Positions 20,798 to 31,540 of a stretch of DNA of 64,000 nucleotides are shown one piece after another; within the stretch, counting starts at the first letter, position 1, and each line of letters opens with the position of its first letter. Both the position numbers and the translations under genes were made by a program. This DNA is from Polytrichum commune (lineage: Eukaryota; Streptophyta; Polytrichopsida; Polytrichales; Polytrichaceae): NCBI GenBank assembly GCA_950295325.1, contig OX485809.1, positions 19,420,144 to 19,484,143 on the forward strand, in the 5' to 3' direction. The notes under the pieces were generated by a model, which worked only from the letters and a program-made list of their open reading frames with translations, made no database searches and was not told the DNA's origin.

Positions 20798-23700
20798 ATG
20801 GCTAGGCGTGGAGCGACGGGGGCAAGCGACCTCCACCTCTGGGAACTGGAGGAGAGAGAAGCAGATAGACTGGGGCTAACGCATTACCGTTGCCCATGCA
20901 GGAACTGTATGGGAGGTCGTTGCATCAGAAGGGCAACCATTCGCAAGCATCTCAGAACCATCGGAAGAGACCCTCAATTCACTGTGCCTATTTTGGTATG
21001 TCTACATAACTACTAGGAGAACAGCTGAAATATGACTAGAACAGTTCAATATGGCATGGCCAACATTACTGGTTTTTATTAGAATTTGTGACTAGGTCTA
21101 GTCACATATGACTGATTCTAATCAAGGTTGACTATCATAAGTAACATCCCACCAAAACTAGTCATGCATTCTCACTAAATCCAGTCATATCGAACATGCA
21201 ATCAGGTAATGTTCCAGTGCTAAAATACTTTCAACTATTAATTCCGGGGGTGTGCTATGTTCAGGTTGGACTCGTGGATGCGGAACAGGACCTTGTTGAA
21301 GAGGAAGTTAGGGAAAGCCCTCATCAGCTGGACAACAACAATGGGGGCATGGACACAATAAGAATGATCATGGAGTGCCTCTCTAGATACGATAACCTCG
21401 AGGACGAAGACCGTGAGGATTGTAGAAGAACAGACGATGTGGAGGAGGACGACGCAATCCCCGGGGAGGAAGGGGATTGCACGGCAGATTTAATGGAGGA
21501 ATTACTTGCGCATGCCCGAACTCCCCTCTTTGCAGGTGCCACAACAAGTCACTTGGTCGCAACTCTGCTGCTCCTCAATTGCTTTGCGGTGTTTGGAGTA
21601 TCGAATGCATTTGCTGATGAACTACTTCAACTGCTGCATATTCTCCTTCCAAGCGACAATTACCTACCCCGTTCCCACTATGAAGCCCGGAAGTATGTGG
21701 TGAAGCTCGGACTATCCTATAACAACATTCATGCATGCCGCAATGGATGTTGCCTATTCAGGAAGGAGTTGCAGGATGCGAAGTCCTGTCCAAAGTGCAA
21801 TGCCCCGAGATACAAGTCGGAGTCCAACCCAATCCCATCCAAAATCCTACGCCACTTTCCGTTGATTCCCCGTCTGAAGCGCATGTACCGGTGCAAAAGA
21901 TTGGCGGAACTTAACAAATGGCACGCCAATCAGAAGAAGGAGGGTATTAACGTGGAATGCGTCCCCGACTCGAAGGCCTGGAAGCATATTGATTCGTTGG
22001 ATGCCAACTTTACAGATGAGCATAGGAACATACGCTTGGGGATGGCATTGGACGGTGTGAATCCGTTCGGAAACCAGTCGCTCAGTCACTCGACATGGCC
22101 GGTCCTTCTGGTGAACTATAATTTACCTGCATGGCTAGTGACAAAGCCATTTTTCATCATGCTTGCATTGCTTATTCCAGGTATTGCTTACACTCAGAAC
22201 TGATGATTGCATCTAGTAACCAGCATGGTAAGAAGGTTGACTGTGAATAGTGCAATTTCTGAAACCAGTCACTGGTTCCAGTATCTACACTCACAATTGT
22301 TGACTGCATCTAGTAACCAGCATGGTAAGAAGGTTGACTGTGAATAGTGCAATTTCTGAAACCAGTCACTGGTTCCAGTATCTACACTCACAATTGTTGA
22401 CTGCATCTAGTAACGAGCATGGTAAGAAGGTTTACTATAATTTGTCTGCATGACTAGTGACAAAGCCATTTTTCATCATGCTTGCATTGCTTATTCCAGG
22501 TCGCGAGAGCGTGACCTCTGAGAACATCGATGTGTACCTTACTCCATTGATTGAAGAGCTCTTGGAACTTTGGAAAGGGGTACCAGCCATAGATGTGTCT
22601 GAAGAGCCCCCAAGACAGCATTTTAAACTACGGGCTCTACTTCTTTGGTGCATTCACGACTTCCCTGCGTACGGACTCACATCTGGCCAAGTCACAAAAG
22701 GGTATAGAGCGTGTACCGAGTGTGGGCCAGATGTTACAACTCGGCGGTCAAAGGCTCTCGGAAAGAATGTATATTTAGGTCACCGCCGGTATCTCAGTAG
22801 ATGGCATCCATATCGTAGGCTCAGGCATTCATTTGATGGTCAACAGGAATACCGACCTCCCCCTCCAATTCTAACAGGATGCGACATCAAGGGCTATGCA
22901 CAAGAAAGATTGTCCTTCCTGCAAGAGTCACAGGGAAGAAGAGGTGGAGGAGAAGGCGACCCCATTCAGCGCACCGGAGTGAAGCGGCTCTCCGCTCTGT
23001 ACAAGCTTCCGTATTGGCAGGTGCTTAGCGCATTCACAGGTTCCAGTAACTGACATTTAGAATTGTTGACTGAATCTAGTAACAAACACGCTTATCTGGT
23101 TGAATGTGAATAGTGCAATTTTTGAAATCAATATCTGGTTCCAGTAACTGACATTTAGAATTGTTGACTGAATCTAGTAACAAACACGCTTATCTGGTTG
23201 AATGTGAATAGTGCAATTTCTGAAATCAATCACTGGTTCCAGTAACTGATAGTTAGAATTGTTGACTGACTCTAGTAACAAACACGGTTAGCAGGTTGAA
23301 TGTGAATAGTGCAATTTCTGAAATCAATCACTGGTTCCAGTATGTTCAGTTATAATTGTTAACTGACTCTAGCAACCTGGTTGGTAAGAAGAGTGACTGT
23401 GAATAGTGCAATTTCTGAAATCCATGACTGCCAGTATGGATGAAACAAAATATGGACCTATATCTTTTCAATGAATGCTTAAGAGTCTTTGTCGAAAGTG
23501 AGTAAATCTGACGCTGGAATGCTTTGCTGGGATTTCTGGCAGGACCTCCTCATTAGACATCTTTTGGATCCCATGCACTGCGAAAAAAACATCTGCGAGA
23601 ACGTGATGAAAACAATTTGGGGAGTCCGTGACACTTTGAAGGCCCGGCTAGACTTAAAAGAGGCCAACATTCGACCATATCTGCACCCTCTTCCAGGAAG

Positions 23701-25303
23701 GAAACCTGGGTCTGTCGTACTTCCAACAGCTCCATATGTACTATCGAAAGAAGAGAAGGCAAAATTCATAGACATTATCCGCAATTTGAAGACTCCTACG
23801 AACTACGCTGGCCAACTTGCAAAATGCATTGCGTCGGATGGGGACTTGAAGGGGCTGAAATCTCATGACTACCATGTCTTGATGCAACAATTACTCCCCT
23901 TGTGTTTGCGCACTCTCTTAGACAGGGATACGCGGGTGGCAATAATGCGGCTTAGCCGGGTGTTTGTACGATTGTGCGCAAAATCCGTAGATCCCTTGTC
24001 CATGGAACAATTATTGGAGTACACAGCTGAGACTCTATGCATGCTAGAGATGGTTTTTCCACCTTCATTCTTTGATGTCATGTCGCACCTCCCCATTCAC
24101 CTGGTGCAGCAGTTGGATATATGTGGTCCCGTACACACCCGATGGATGTATCCTATTGAGCGGTACCTGAAGAGACTGAAGGGCTATGTTAGGCAACGAG
24201 CAAAACCTGAGGGATCCATGGCGAGGGGGTACACAATAGAGGAGGCGTTAGGATTTTGCACAGAGTACATGCAAGATTGTGAGCTAACACGCAGGAGGAC
24301 TTGGGACGATGAGGAGGAAGTAGGGGCCAAGAGTGAGGTCGCGGAGGGTACAGGTCGATATCGACTCTTGACATCAGAGCTGAGGGCACGGATTCACGAG
24401 TTTGTTCTCACGAATGCTGAGCCTCTACAGTCATACAGAGAGTAAGCATCACATGTTTTAGTCATGCACTCTGTCTAGAAGGGACAATGTGACTCTATAG
24501 TCAACAAAGGTCTATTGCGTACTAATTTCAATCATCATATTGCAACACATGACTAGGGAATTAGATGTTGATGACGTTTACATTTATCTGCCGGCTGTTT
24601 TTGTTATGTAAAAAATTTCCATCCACTGTGGCTTCCAATCAGACGTCACTACTTGGAGATGGAAGCGCGGCACAGAATGCGTGCAGAGATACGTCGTCGA
24701 TCACGGGGCAGAAGAGCAGAGTATCCAGCAATCGCAAAGAATGAGCAGTTTTCTGAGTGGTTTCCTATCGCGGTGCAACGGGATGTGGCAGCAGGCACAG
24801 AGGTCCATGAAGATATTCTTGGCCTTGTCCTACCACCTTCATGCGAGGGAAAATCGTATCGCAGCATGTATGCATACGGGAACCATATACGTGTGCGAGG
24901 AGCAGAGGGCCACTTGTCAACGTGCGACAGCGGAGTAGCTGCAACATTCTCACAATCTTGCCGTTCCAGCAGAAAGGACAAGAATCACAGGCTTGCGAAC
25001 GTGGAGTACGTGGGGTGGGTCGAAGAGATTATTGGGGCTGACTATGGGAAGTTCGAAATACTCCTACTGTATTGTAAGTGGGTCCGCGCCACGTGGATTG
25101 GGCCACGGGCAACTATGAAAAGAGATGAGTACGGTTTCACTCTCGTGAACATTGACCGTACCATTCCGTACTCATCAGATTCGTTTGCGTTTCCTCTTCA
25201 TGCTCAACAAGTCTTCTTTGTTGACGATGTGGCACATCCTGGATGGAAGGTAGTTCTACGCAAAGAGGCACGAAGTGTGAGAGTGACTTCCATCCATGGC
25301 TGA
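20798..25303 (+). CDS. CACTA (En/Spm) TNP2-type transposase, five exons
   Basis: Exons 20798-20995, 21265-22180, 22500-23020, 23543-24441 and 24643-25303 sum to 3,195 nt and give an uninterrupted frame of 1,064 residues with GT-AG introns. The first exon has the transposase-associated Cys/His domain (CPCRNCMGGRC...HL). Exon 2 carries ACRNGCCLFRKEL, CPKCNAPRYK and HRNIRLGMALDGVNPFG...WPVLL. Exon 3 continues LIPG-RESVTSENIDVYLTPLIEEL...HDFPAYG. Exon 4 contains DLLIRHLLDPMHCEKN and a DUF4218 domain (TNYAG, LPLCLRTLL, WMYPIERYLKRLKGYVR). Exon 5 has a DUF4216-like domain (LYCKWV...FPLHAQQVFFVDD). This is the full TNP2 order, and the protein cuts and joins element ends. Residue-level catalytic assignment was not attempted. 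The C-terminus is less certain: an Arg/Ser tail ends at 25303, while a further frame at 25296-25502 could be an extra exon. Confidence 0.85.
22121..22500. repeat. Exon-end duplication and 97-bp tandem repeat forming intron 2
   Basis: About 65 bp of exon 2 (22116-22180, encoding NLPAWLVTKPFFIMLALLIP) recur almost unchanged at 22435-22499. Both copies end TTATTCCAG followed by G. Between them lie 97-bp units starting at about 22209, 22306 and 22403 (TGACTGCATCTAGTAACCAG ... ACTGGTTCCAGTATC). Splicing from the first AG|GT to the second removes the interval without changing the protein. Confidence 0.85.
23040..23430. repeat. Tandem repeats in CACTA intron 3, same family as intron 2
   Basis: Four degenerate units contain GTGAATAGTGCAATTTCTGA, ATTGTTGACTGA.TCTAGTAAC and CTGGTTCCAGTA, the same words as the 97-bp repeat of intron 2. 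The first two units are nearly identical to each other; the last resembles the intron-2 type most. Confidence 0.85.
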
Positions 25304-26446
25304 AGGAAGACCAGATCTACACTGCCTAAGCTTATGCGACGATGTTGTAACTCAGGGATTGATGGCACATCATGTCGCTAATGATACCGTAGCAATGCCA
25401 CCTGTTTTATCAAGTTCCAGGGAGCTTTCTAGCAACGAGGTGCAGCTTGCTATGCAAATGGAGGATACAGAGGCAAACTACAATGATGAATCACCACAGT
25501 AGGACTGTAGGAGCCCAACTACTATCTGTAGAATTTTGGTATAGCAAAAGAGTAGTCACAGAGATTGCACAGTTAACAAATTAAAGTTGTATGGACAAAG
25601 GGGGTTCATTACCAATATAAGTAAAGGAAATTGTGCCTGTGACTATGTTATATCGCAGTCATGACTGAATCCAGTAAAGAAAACTGTCCACATGACTACG
25701 TTATTTTGCAAACACTTCGGCATCTCAAAAAACTATGGGAAGGTGATCAATAACGGCTTTGTTGTGAGCATGGGAATTTTGTAGCCTGGTTAAGCATACA
25801 CGGCAATGTCGTGCATCTGAAAAGAAAGTGGGAAGATATTCCAAGTGGAATCATGATTTCTGGACGCCCAAGCCAATTACTTACTAATTTTTGAAGGTGT
25901 GTTTAGTTCTTGTTTCTATGATGGGGTGCCTCTAAAATGACACGTGATCATGTTTGCGCGCAGACATGGTAGTGTTGAATAGACGAGCTATTATGTAAGT
26001 GAAGATTATAGACCTACTTCTATATCACAACACTCACCCATGGAGCCAACGACTAGAGGACTTCAAAATCATCTGATTGAAATATATGACAACTATTAGT
26101 CAGTTCATTTACTACAGGAAGTCATGTAGTCACCCAAACCAACTCTCTTACTACAGTAAGACATACATAACGCATTAGCATTAGCATGACTACACATAGT
26201 GAGCACATTAGCATGACTACACATAGTGAGCACTCATAGCATGACTCTGGGAACCGGCCAGGAGAACATATGTCCCGTTCCCGTAGACGTTCCCACCCAG
26301 GTCCTCAAAAATATGACTACGTATATGACTAGACCATGATTGGACCCTCTTAGGACTGATTTTAGACTAAACCAATGACTGAGGTGACTACATAGTCATA
26401 TGCCCTTAGTCACATCCGGTCACATTGGGCTGGTTTTCTTGTAGTG
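25304..26446 (+). mobile_element. CACTA 3' subterminal region and terminus
   Basis: The terminus TGGTTTTCTTGTAGTG at 26431-26446 is the reverse complement of the canonical CACTACAAGAAAA end. Inward of it, to about 25.5 kb, are many copies of TGACTA/TAGTCA words (for example CATGACTACACATAGTGAGC twice near 26190-26230, and GACTACATAGTCATATG near 26385), as expected for subterminal transposase-binding repeats. The next three bases, TTG, are the candidate target duplication. The 5' partner is missing or too diverged to see. The frame 25296-25502 lies at the start of this stretch and may be a further exon of the transposase. Confidence 0.8.
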
Positions 26447-26479
26447 TTGACAACCATACTAAACAACACTTGATAGGAA

Positions 26480-27729
26480 TTAAGAAAAATCATATTTTTT
26501 GAACAATATGAAATTGACATCATGTTATGAGTGTTGTCATAATCAATCAAAATCAATGAAGAGAAGGTAGAATTTAGAGGTCCCTTGATTTGAAGCACCG
26601 TCGGCTCTTTTTCGACTTCCATGTTATTGTTGTTGAGATGCTTGAGACCACTTCCTTGCTTGGCTCACCATCTGATCCATCACCATCATCTTGTCCTACC
26701 TCCAGTGTTGCTATCTTTCTTTTGATTATTGGGCATTTAAAACTCTGATGTCCAGGCTTGTGACACTTAAACTATAATTTCTTCTTGATATACTCCTCTT
26801 AATCATCTTTGCTCAGCATCAAAGTCTTGTTCTCTTTATTGAACTTTGAAAACTAAGAAGATTTAGAAGTTTTAGAAAACTTCGCAAACTTGGAGCTTTG
26901 ATTGGTAGGGTAATTAGACACTAAGGATATTTTCACCAATTGACCCTTATTTCTCTTCATCCTGCTATTGACTTCTCTTTCAAAGTTTATAGCCAAACCA
27001 TAAGTTTCATCTAAAGTCTTTGGACTATGAGCACAAACTTTAAACCGGATTGAATCCTTTAAGTTGCAGACAAAGAATTCAATTATGTCACTTTCACCCC
27101 AATTGGGAAAGTAAACAATGTATTCATCGAACTTTAACTTGAATTGGATAACTAATAAACAAATTTTTCTGTTTCAAGTCATAGAATCATTGGCGCCACG
27201 ATTGGCGCATATCCTCGCCATAGTTGTCAGGGAGAAATTAATGAAGAAACAATTCTCTGAAAGTAATCCATGTTGAAATAGGTCCCAGTCCACAGTTTTC
27301 ACGGTCTCTCTTCAAAGTATCAAACCAAACATGAGCTTTGTCTTGAAGAAAAATCACCGCGGCCTTGATCTTATCTACGTCCTTGTATTTTGACGGGAAA
27401 AAATCCTCCACTATCGAAATGAAAGACATAATTTCCTCTGGGTTGCAATTCCGCCCTCCAAAACTAGGTTCGATTGGATATTTTTTCAAGTCGTTCAAAA
27501 TATCAACTTCTCCACGAACAAACCTCCTTGGAGAAGACGTTGCATTCGACTCCACCTCCCTTGAGATAGGTGGTGAAACTACAGAATTTTCTCTTGGAAG
27601 AGGTGGGGAGGAAGGAGGAATCTCCGTAGGAAGAGGTGGGATTCCAGGTTGTGTTAAACCTTGGGCTTCCCTCTGTGCAGCCAAGATGGCTTTTACAATC
27701 ATTTCTTCAAAACCCTCCATAGGATCCAT
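26480..27729 (-). pseudogene. gag: Decayed Ty3/Gypsy gag
   Basis: The ATG at 27729 starts MDPMEGFEEMIVKAILAAQ. The first 163 codons are open: a Pro/Ser-rich leader, then a gag core (SFGGRNCNPEEIMSFISIVEDFF...KIKAAVIFLQDKAHVWF). After 27238 the frame is broken by several stops and shifts, but recognisable pieces persist, including a zinc-knuckle relic near 26730-26770 (KCHKPGHQSFKC, with the first Cys lost beside a stop). The 3' end is cut off by the CACTA terminus at 26446. The CACTA element may have inserted here. Confidence 0.8.
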
Positions 27730-27733
27730 TCAT

Positions 27734-27745
27734 GCTCTGATACTA
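27734..27745 (-). promoter_or_regulatory. Primer-binding site (initiator tRNA-Met type)
   Basis: The minus strand reads TAGTATCAGAGC, one base away from TGGTATCAGAGC, the site complementary to the 3' end of plant initiator tRNA-Met. It lies between gag and the LTR edge, as expected. Confidence 0.8.
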
Positions 27746-27748
27746 ATT

Positions 27749-28487
27749 TGTAACAAACCTCCCACAGGTTTGCCACCAACTTTCACAATAACAATTATCA
27801 ATCAAAATGATGAGTTGAAGCACTCGGTTTATTTTTCTTGTAACCTCAAATTACAATTGTAAACCAAATAGGTCTTGGTCTAAGCTCAACCACCCCACCA
27901 TAGGAGAGAGACAAGAAAATATCCTCTCTCCTCACCTGAGCTTCCTCTTATGCCAAAGGCAATACTTTTATTTTTATTTTCACATATAGTAAACGTATTC
28001 TATTGATAGCTCTATCTCTTAGTTCTACTATGAATCTTCTATCTTTGGTTCTTCTAGAGCCTTCTTCCATCTTTTAATTCAATCTCATTCTTCCAGTTGG
28101 AACTATCTAATTCCAACTAAATTCATCCATCCCTCCTTCTAGTTGGAACTGTCTTATTCCAACTAGATATGTCTATTCATTGAGAGTTGTCTAACTCCAA
28201 TGAATAGCATTCATCTTTCCAAATTTGGAGTGGTCTAACTCTAGTGCACCTCATCGAGAGATGTCTAACTCACATGCACATGTTCTCAATATGGAATGGT
28301 CTGATTCCAATGCATTAAATGCGGAGCTGTCTAACTCCACTGCACATGTTGTCAATCTGGAGTTGTCAAACTCCAGTTCATCCATCTTCAACTGGGAGTT
28401 GTTTAGCTCCCATCATCCTTTGCTTACACACTACCACATGTGGTTAGAATATTCAATCATTCATCAATATTTCTAGTTACCTTACAC
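27749..28487 (-). repeat. LTR of the decayed Gypsy element at 26.5-27.7 kb
   Basis: The gag-proximal edge is TGTAACAAACC, matching the TGTAACAAAAC edge of the related element at 56974. The distal edge is placed at GTTACCTTACA near 28487 as the inverted counterpart, which is a guess. The LTR contains the nine-hairpin array at 28095-28412. Confidence 0.5.
28095..28412. repeat. Array of nine short hairpins with a TGTCTAA-type loop
   Basis: Successive inverted repeats each have a different stem but a similar loop. Examples are GTTGGAA-CTATCTAA-TTCCAAC (28096-28117), CTAGTTGGAA/TTCCAACTAG (28139-28166), a 10-bp plus 5-bp stem around GTCT (28173-28207), CTGGAGTT-GTCA-AACTCCAG (28357-28376) and TGGGAG-TTGTTTAG-CTCCCA (28393-28412). 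Four further, partly imperfect members lie between 28225 and 28345. Stems differ while pairing is kept, and spacing is about 30-40 bp. Confidence 0.8.
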
Positions 28488-29317
28488 AACTGCAAGGTCC
28501 CTTCTAATTCTCGTGATGATTGTTTTGAGAATCGCATATAAAGTTTATATACCCAACTTGAAAATGTAGCAACACCATAATTCACAGAGAAAGGGAGTTA
28601 TCGCATACAAGTGTACCTCTTATCCCTTACCCCTATAAGTTTGTGGCCGCATCATCCAAAATCACTTGGACTAAACTAATTTGGAGCCTATAAAACTAAC
28701 TATGATGCCAAATCAAATCAAGAAAAAAAATGACCTTTGGACTGCGTACCTTTTCAAGGCTTTTGTGTTGGATGAATGAGATAAGATCCGCTTATTTGCG
28801 GCAATTACCTCTCGCTATGATTCGCATCGGTAGCAACATCGGAGTCATCTCCTCTTCTAATCGCCTACACAGACTTCCGAAGACTACAAGTACAGTGGTT
28901 TTTCTACCATTACACAAAACAAAATATACTATTCCTCTCTTAAAATGGAGGAAAATACGTACCACCAATTTTGGCGGCACAATGCAACTTGATTCGGAGG
29001 ATTTAGGAGGCCCTACCTATTCCAAAGTTCGTGTCCAAATTGTCAATCCTCCTCCAGTACGTGGGGAAGAACAATCATAATAATGTGTCTGTTGTGTGCA
29101 CAGACCCCAAAATGATTCCCGGCTCATGTTCTTCTTCTACCTAGAATATTCACACCATAGGGTCACAGCCCTCTCTGCAATTCAGACTAAAATAAATATC
29201 TTCCTAAAAAGAATGTTGACACTTGTCATACTCACATCACTCCAGACCCAATTGACTTCCTACATGGAAACTACTGTTGGCACTCAAAGTGGTGAACCAC
29301 ACGATATCACTCTACGA
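28488..29317 (+). other. Unassigned stretch with one modest open frame
   Basis: The segment 28580-28680 matches 63870-63990 near the window end (CCTATAAGTTTGTGGCCG, TCACTTGGACTA) and is a dispersed repeat. An open frame at 28730-29080 (116 codons) starts MTFGLRTFSRLLCWMNEIRS. It is Ser/Thr/Arg-rich, without a family I recognise, and I do not call it a gene. The rest holds nothing I can identify. Confidence 0.4.
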
Positions 29318-29319
29318 TA

Positions 29320-29788
29320 CAGTAACCTCCCACTTAAGTACGCAACTTGAACCTGCGGAGTTTGTGCGTACTTAGCCGGTAGGTGCATACTTTAGGGTTT
29401 AGGGTTTCCCAAATCACTTGTGTTTCGCTACAATGTCGAAGAAACCAAACGGAAAGCGTATCAATGAGCATCAACGCTGCGAAATCATCTCAAAGCTTAG
29501 CAGAACGAAGCAAGTTCTCGACATCGAGGATCAGTTGCTCTACCCTGAAGTTCAAGCAGAAGCAGAGCAAACATTCAATGACCTTAAGAAATCATTTCAA
29601 TCATTTCAAAGCAAGATCCGAGTAGTCGGCCTCAAAGCCAAATGCAAAAAAACTTCAAAACTTATGCCAAATGATGATTCACGACATGTTCAACTAACAA
29701 ATCTTGAACCCTAAATTTTTTGCCAAAAAATGCGTACTTAACCGGTATGCGTACTTAAATGGGTGTGTACTTAAGCGGGAGGACACTG
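29320..29788 (+). mobile_element. Pogo-like (Tc1/mariner) short non-autonomous element
   Basis: The left end is CAGTAACCTCCCACTTAAGT and the right end, reverse-complemented, is CAGTGTCCTCCCGCTTAAGT. Each is flanked by TA (29318-29319 and 29789-29790), the target duplication of Tc1/mariner elements. GTACTTA words recur just inside each end (29366, 29750). CAGT-type ends with TA duplication fit the pogo group. Length is 469 bp, containing a short frame with a possible DNA-binding domain. Confidence 0.75.
29433..29714 (+). CDS. Truncated pogo-transposase-like N-terminal fragment
   Basis: 93 codons from the ATG at 29433. The beginning, KKPNGKRINEHQRCEIISKL, resembles the psq/CENP-B type helix-turn-helix that opens pogo transposases (K-R-...-eII..L). 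The rest is a charged helical stretch ending in a stop shortly before the right terminal repeat. No catalytic DDD/E domain is present, so the product could at most bind the element ends. It may be a domain-only relic rather than an expressed gene. Confidence 0.5.
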   Translation: MSKKPNGKRINEHQRCEIISKLSRTKQVLDIEDQLLYPEVQAEAEQTFNDLKKSFQSFQSKIRVVGLKAKCKKTSKLMPNDDSRHVQLTNLEP

Positions 29789-29965
29789 TACTCCCCTGTT
29801 TGAATCATCCTGCATTGACTCTGTTGGTTGCTCAGAGGTCTTCAATGTAGAGAATGCTGTGTAAAAATCCCCATCAACGCAAAAATCGGTTACTTTTCTT
29901 GTTAGGACACCTATGTTTGAGTGGTGTGTGATCTGGTGCGGCTCTAAAAACAAACCAGAAAGACA

Positions 29966-31050
29966 TGGCAGACATTAAACACCCCCCCTACGAACTTTGG
30001 GGGGTGTCATCCAGGCAGGGGCAAGCCTCCTGGTATTTTTTTTGAACCCGACCGAAAATTGTTGCCTGCCCCGCCCAACTTTGAAAAAAACACTGCCCTT
30101 GCATTCTTGAAGGCTGCTTGACTACAAATCCTATATTGAGTGCACTTCACCTTCAAGGCCCAAAATCCAATATATATGTTCACTTTCATTGAGTAAATAA
30201 GCAAGTGACTGGGATTTCCTTATCAAAGTGAAACCGTCAATAGAGCATGTAATTGACTTGGAAGTCAAAAATATTACAAAACCCTCACTACCATTGAAGT
30301 TATAATTTTTGTGACTTACAATTTGAATTTGTCTTTGTCATTCCAAAATGACACTTGAATTAGTGTGCTGATTTAATATGTATATTTTATAATATTTTAG
30401 GTAATGTTGTCTACTTTCACATGTATTCATATGCATTCAATCATTAATTATAATATTTAATTCACTGGAATTAATTCCAAAAAAATAGAATTAATTAAGT
30501 AATTAATTAATTACAGTGCATTTTATAATCGATTATGTTTACTTAACTTGGTAAACATACTTTCTAATTTATTTGGGATTAATTAGACTTAATTACATTC
30601 AATCACACTTAATTAGTTTGAATGCATATGAATACATACTAAATCAGCACACTAATTTAAGTGTCATTTCAGAATGACAAAGACAAATTCAAATTGGAAG
30701 TCACAAAAATTATAACCTCAGTGGTAGCGAGGGTTTTGTAATATTTTTGACTTTCAAGTCAATTACATGCTCTATTGACGGTTTCACTTTGATAACGAAA
30801 TCCCAGTCAATTGATTGTTTCTTTTAATGGAAGTGAACATTTATATTGGGTTTTGGGCCTTGAAGGTGAAGTGCACTCAATATAGGTTTTGTAGTCAAGC
30901 GGCCTTCAAGAATGCAAGGGCAGTGTTTTTGTCGAAGTTGGGCGGGGTAGGCAACAATTTTTAGTCGGATTTAAAAATTTCCCGGGAGGGCTGCCCCCAC
31001 TCGGATATGACACCCCCCAAAGTTCGTAGGGGGGTGCTTAATGTCTGCCA
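29966..31050. mobile_element. Inverted-repeat (foldback) element, 1,085 bp
   Basis: The ends are TGGCAGACATTAA...CACCCCCC and its complement. The arms are inverted repeats of nearly 480 bp each with over 80% visible identity, enclosing an AT-rich loop (about 30440-30620, AATTAATTA-rich). The direct repeat AAAGACA flanks both sides (29959-29965 and 31051-31057). No transposase frame. A related repeat at 63.2 kb lacks the insertion at the equivalent point (AAAAGACACATGTTTAAAAGAG), supporting real insertion. Length of the target duplication (7-9 bp) hints at MULE or hAT-like mobilisation, unproven. Confidence 0.85.
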
Positions 31051-31540
31051 AAAGACATGTTTTCAAAAGAGATTAAATGGCGTGCTCAAAATATGATATT
31101 CATTCCATACTCAAAAGTGAACATAATTGGGAGGACCTATGTGACCATTTACTGAGCATTACTGAGCATGACAATCTTCAGTTTGATAATGAGTAAGAAA
31201 TTCATTCGAGCTCCAAAAATGACAAGGAAAGTGGCTACAGCCTACATTTGCATTTGCTAACCATCTCATACTTATCACATGTTTCATATCGTAGGGGAAG
31301 TGGGCTAGTTGGAAAAAGTAATCATATTTCAAGCAACGGGATCTTCTGTGTAGACATTTGAGGCTGTAACCCTAAGCTGTCAATGTTTATTGATTGATAT
31401 GGTCACTTTAGACTTCTAGGGTTAGTTTAGTGTTGCAACAAGAGGAATTTATAGCAGAAATTGAGTGAGGTGAGGTGCAGCATCAATGTTGCAATGGTGC
31501 AAAGTGAGGAATCGTCAATTCAGTTACACATAGATTTGAG
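31051..31540. repeat. Dispersed repeat, copy interrupted by the foldback element
   Basis: Together with about 29890-29965, this matches 61290-61780 and 63170-63330 (shared words include GGAAAGTGGCTACA, GAAGTGGGCTAG, TGAGCAT and TTAGGACACCTAT). It is probably LTR or other retroelement non-coding DNA. No gene visible. Confidence 0.6.

Noticed and set aside
25296..25502. Separate 68-codon gene after the CACTA transposase
   Set aside because: Overlaps the transposase stop and is more easily an alternative last exon or subterminal DNA; not supported as its own gene.
28225..28476. 83-codon frame with repeating NSxAH/xLSNS motif
   Set aside because: It is the translation of the hairpin array; the repeat is explained by DNA structure, not protein.
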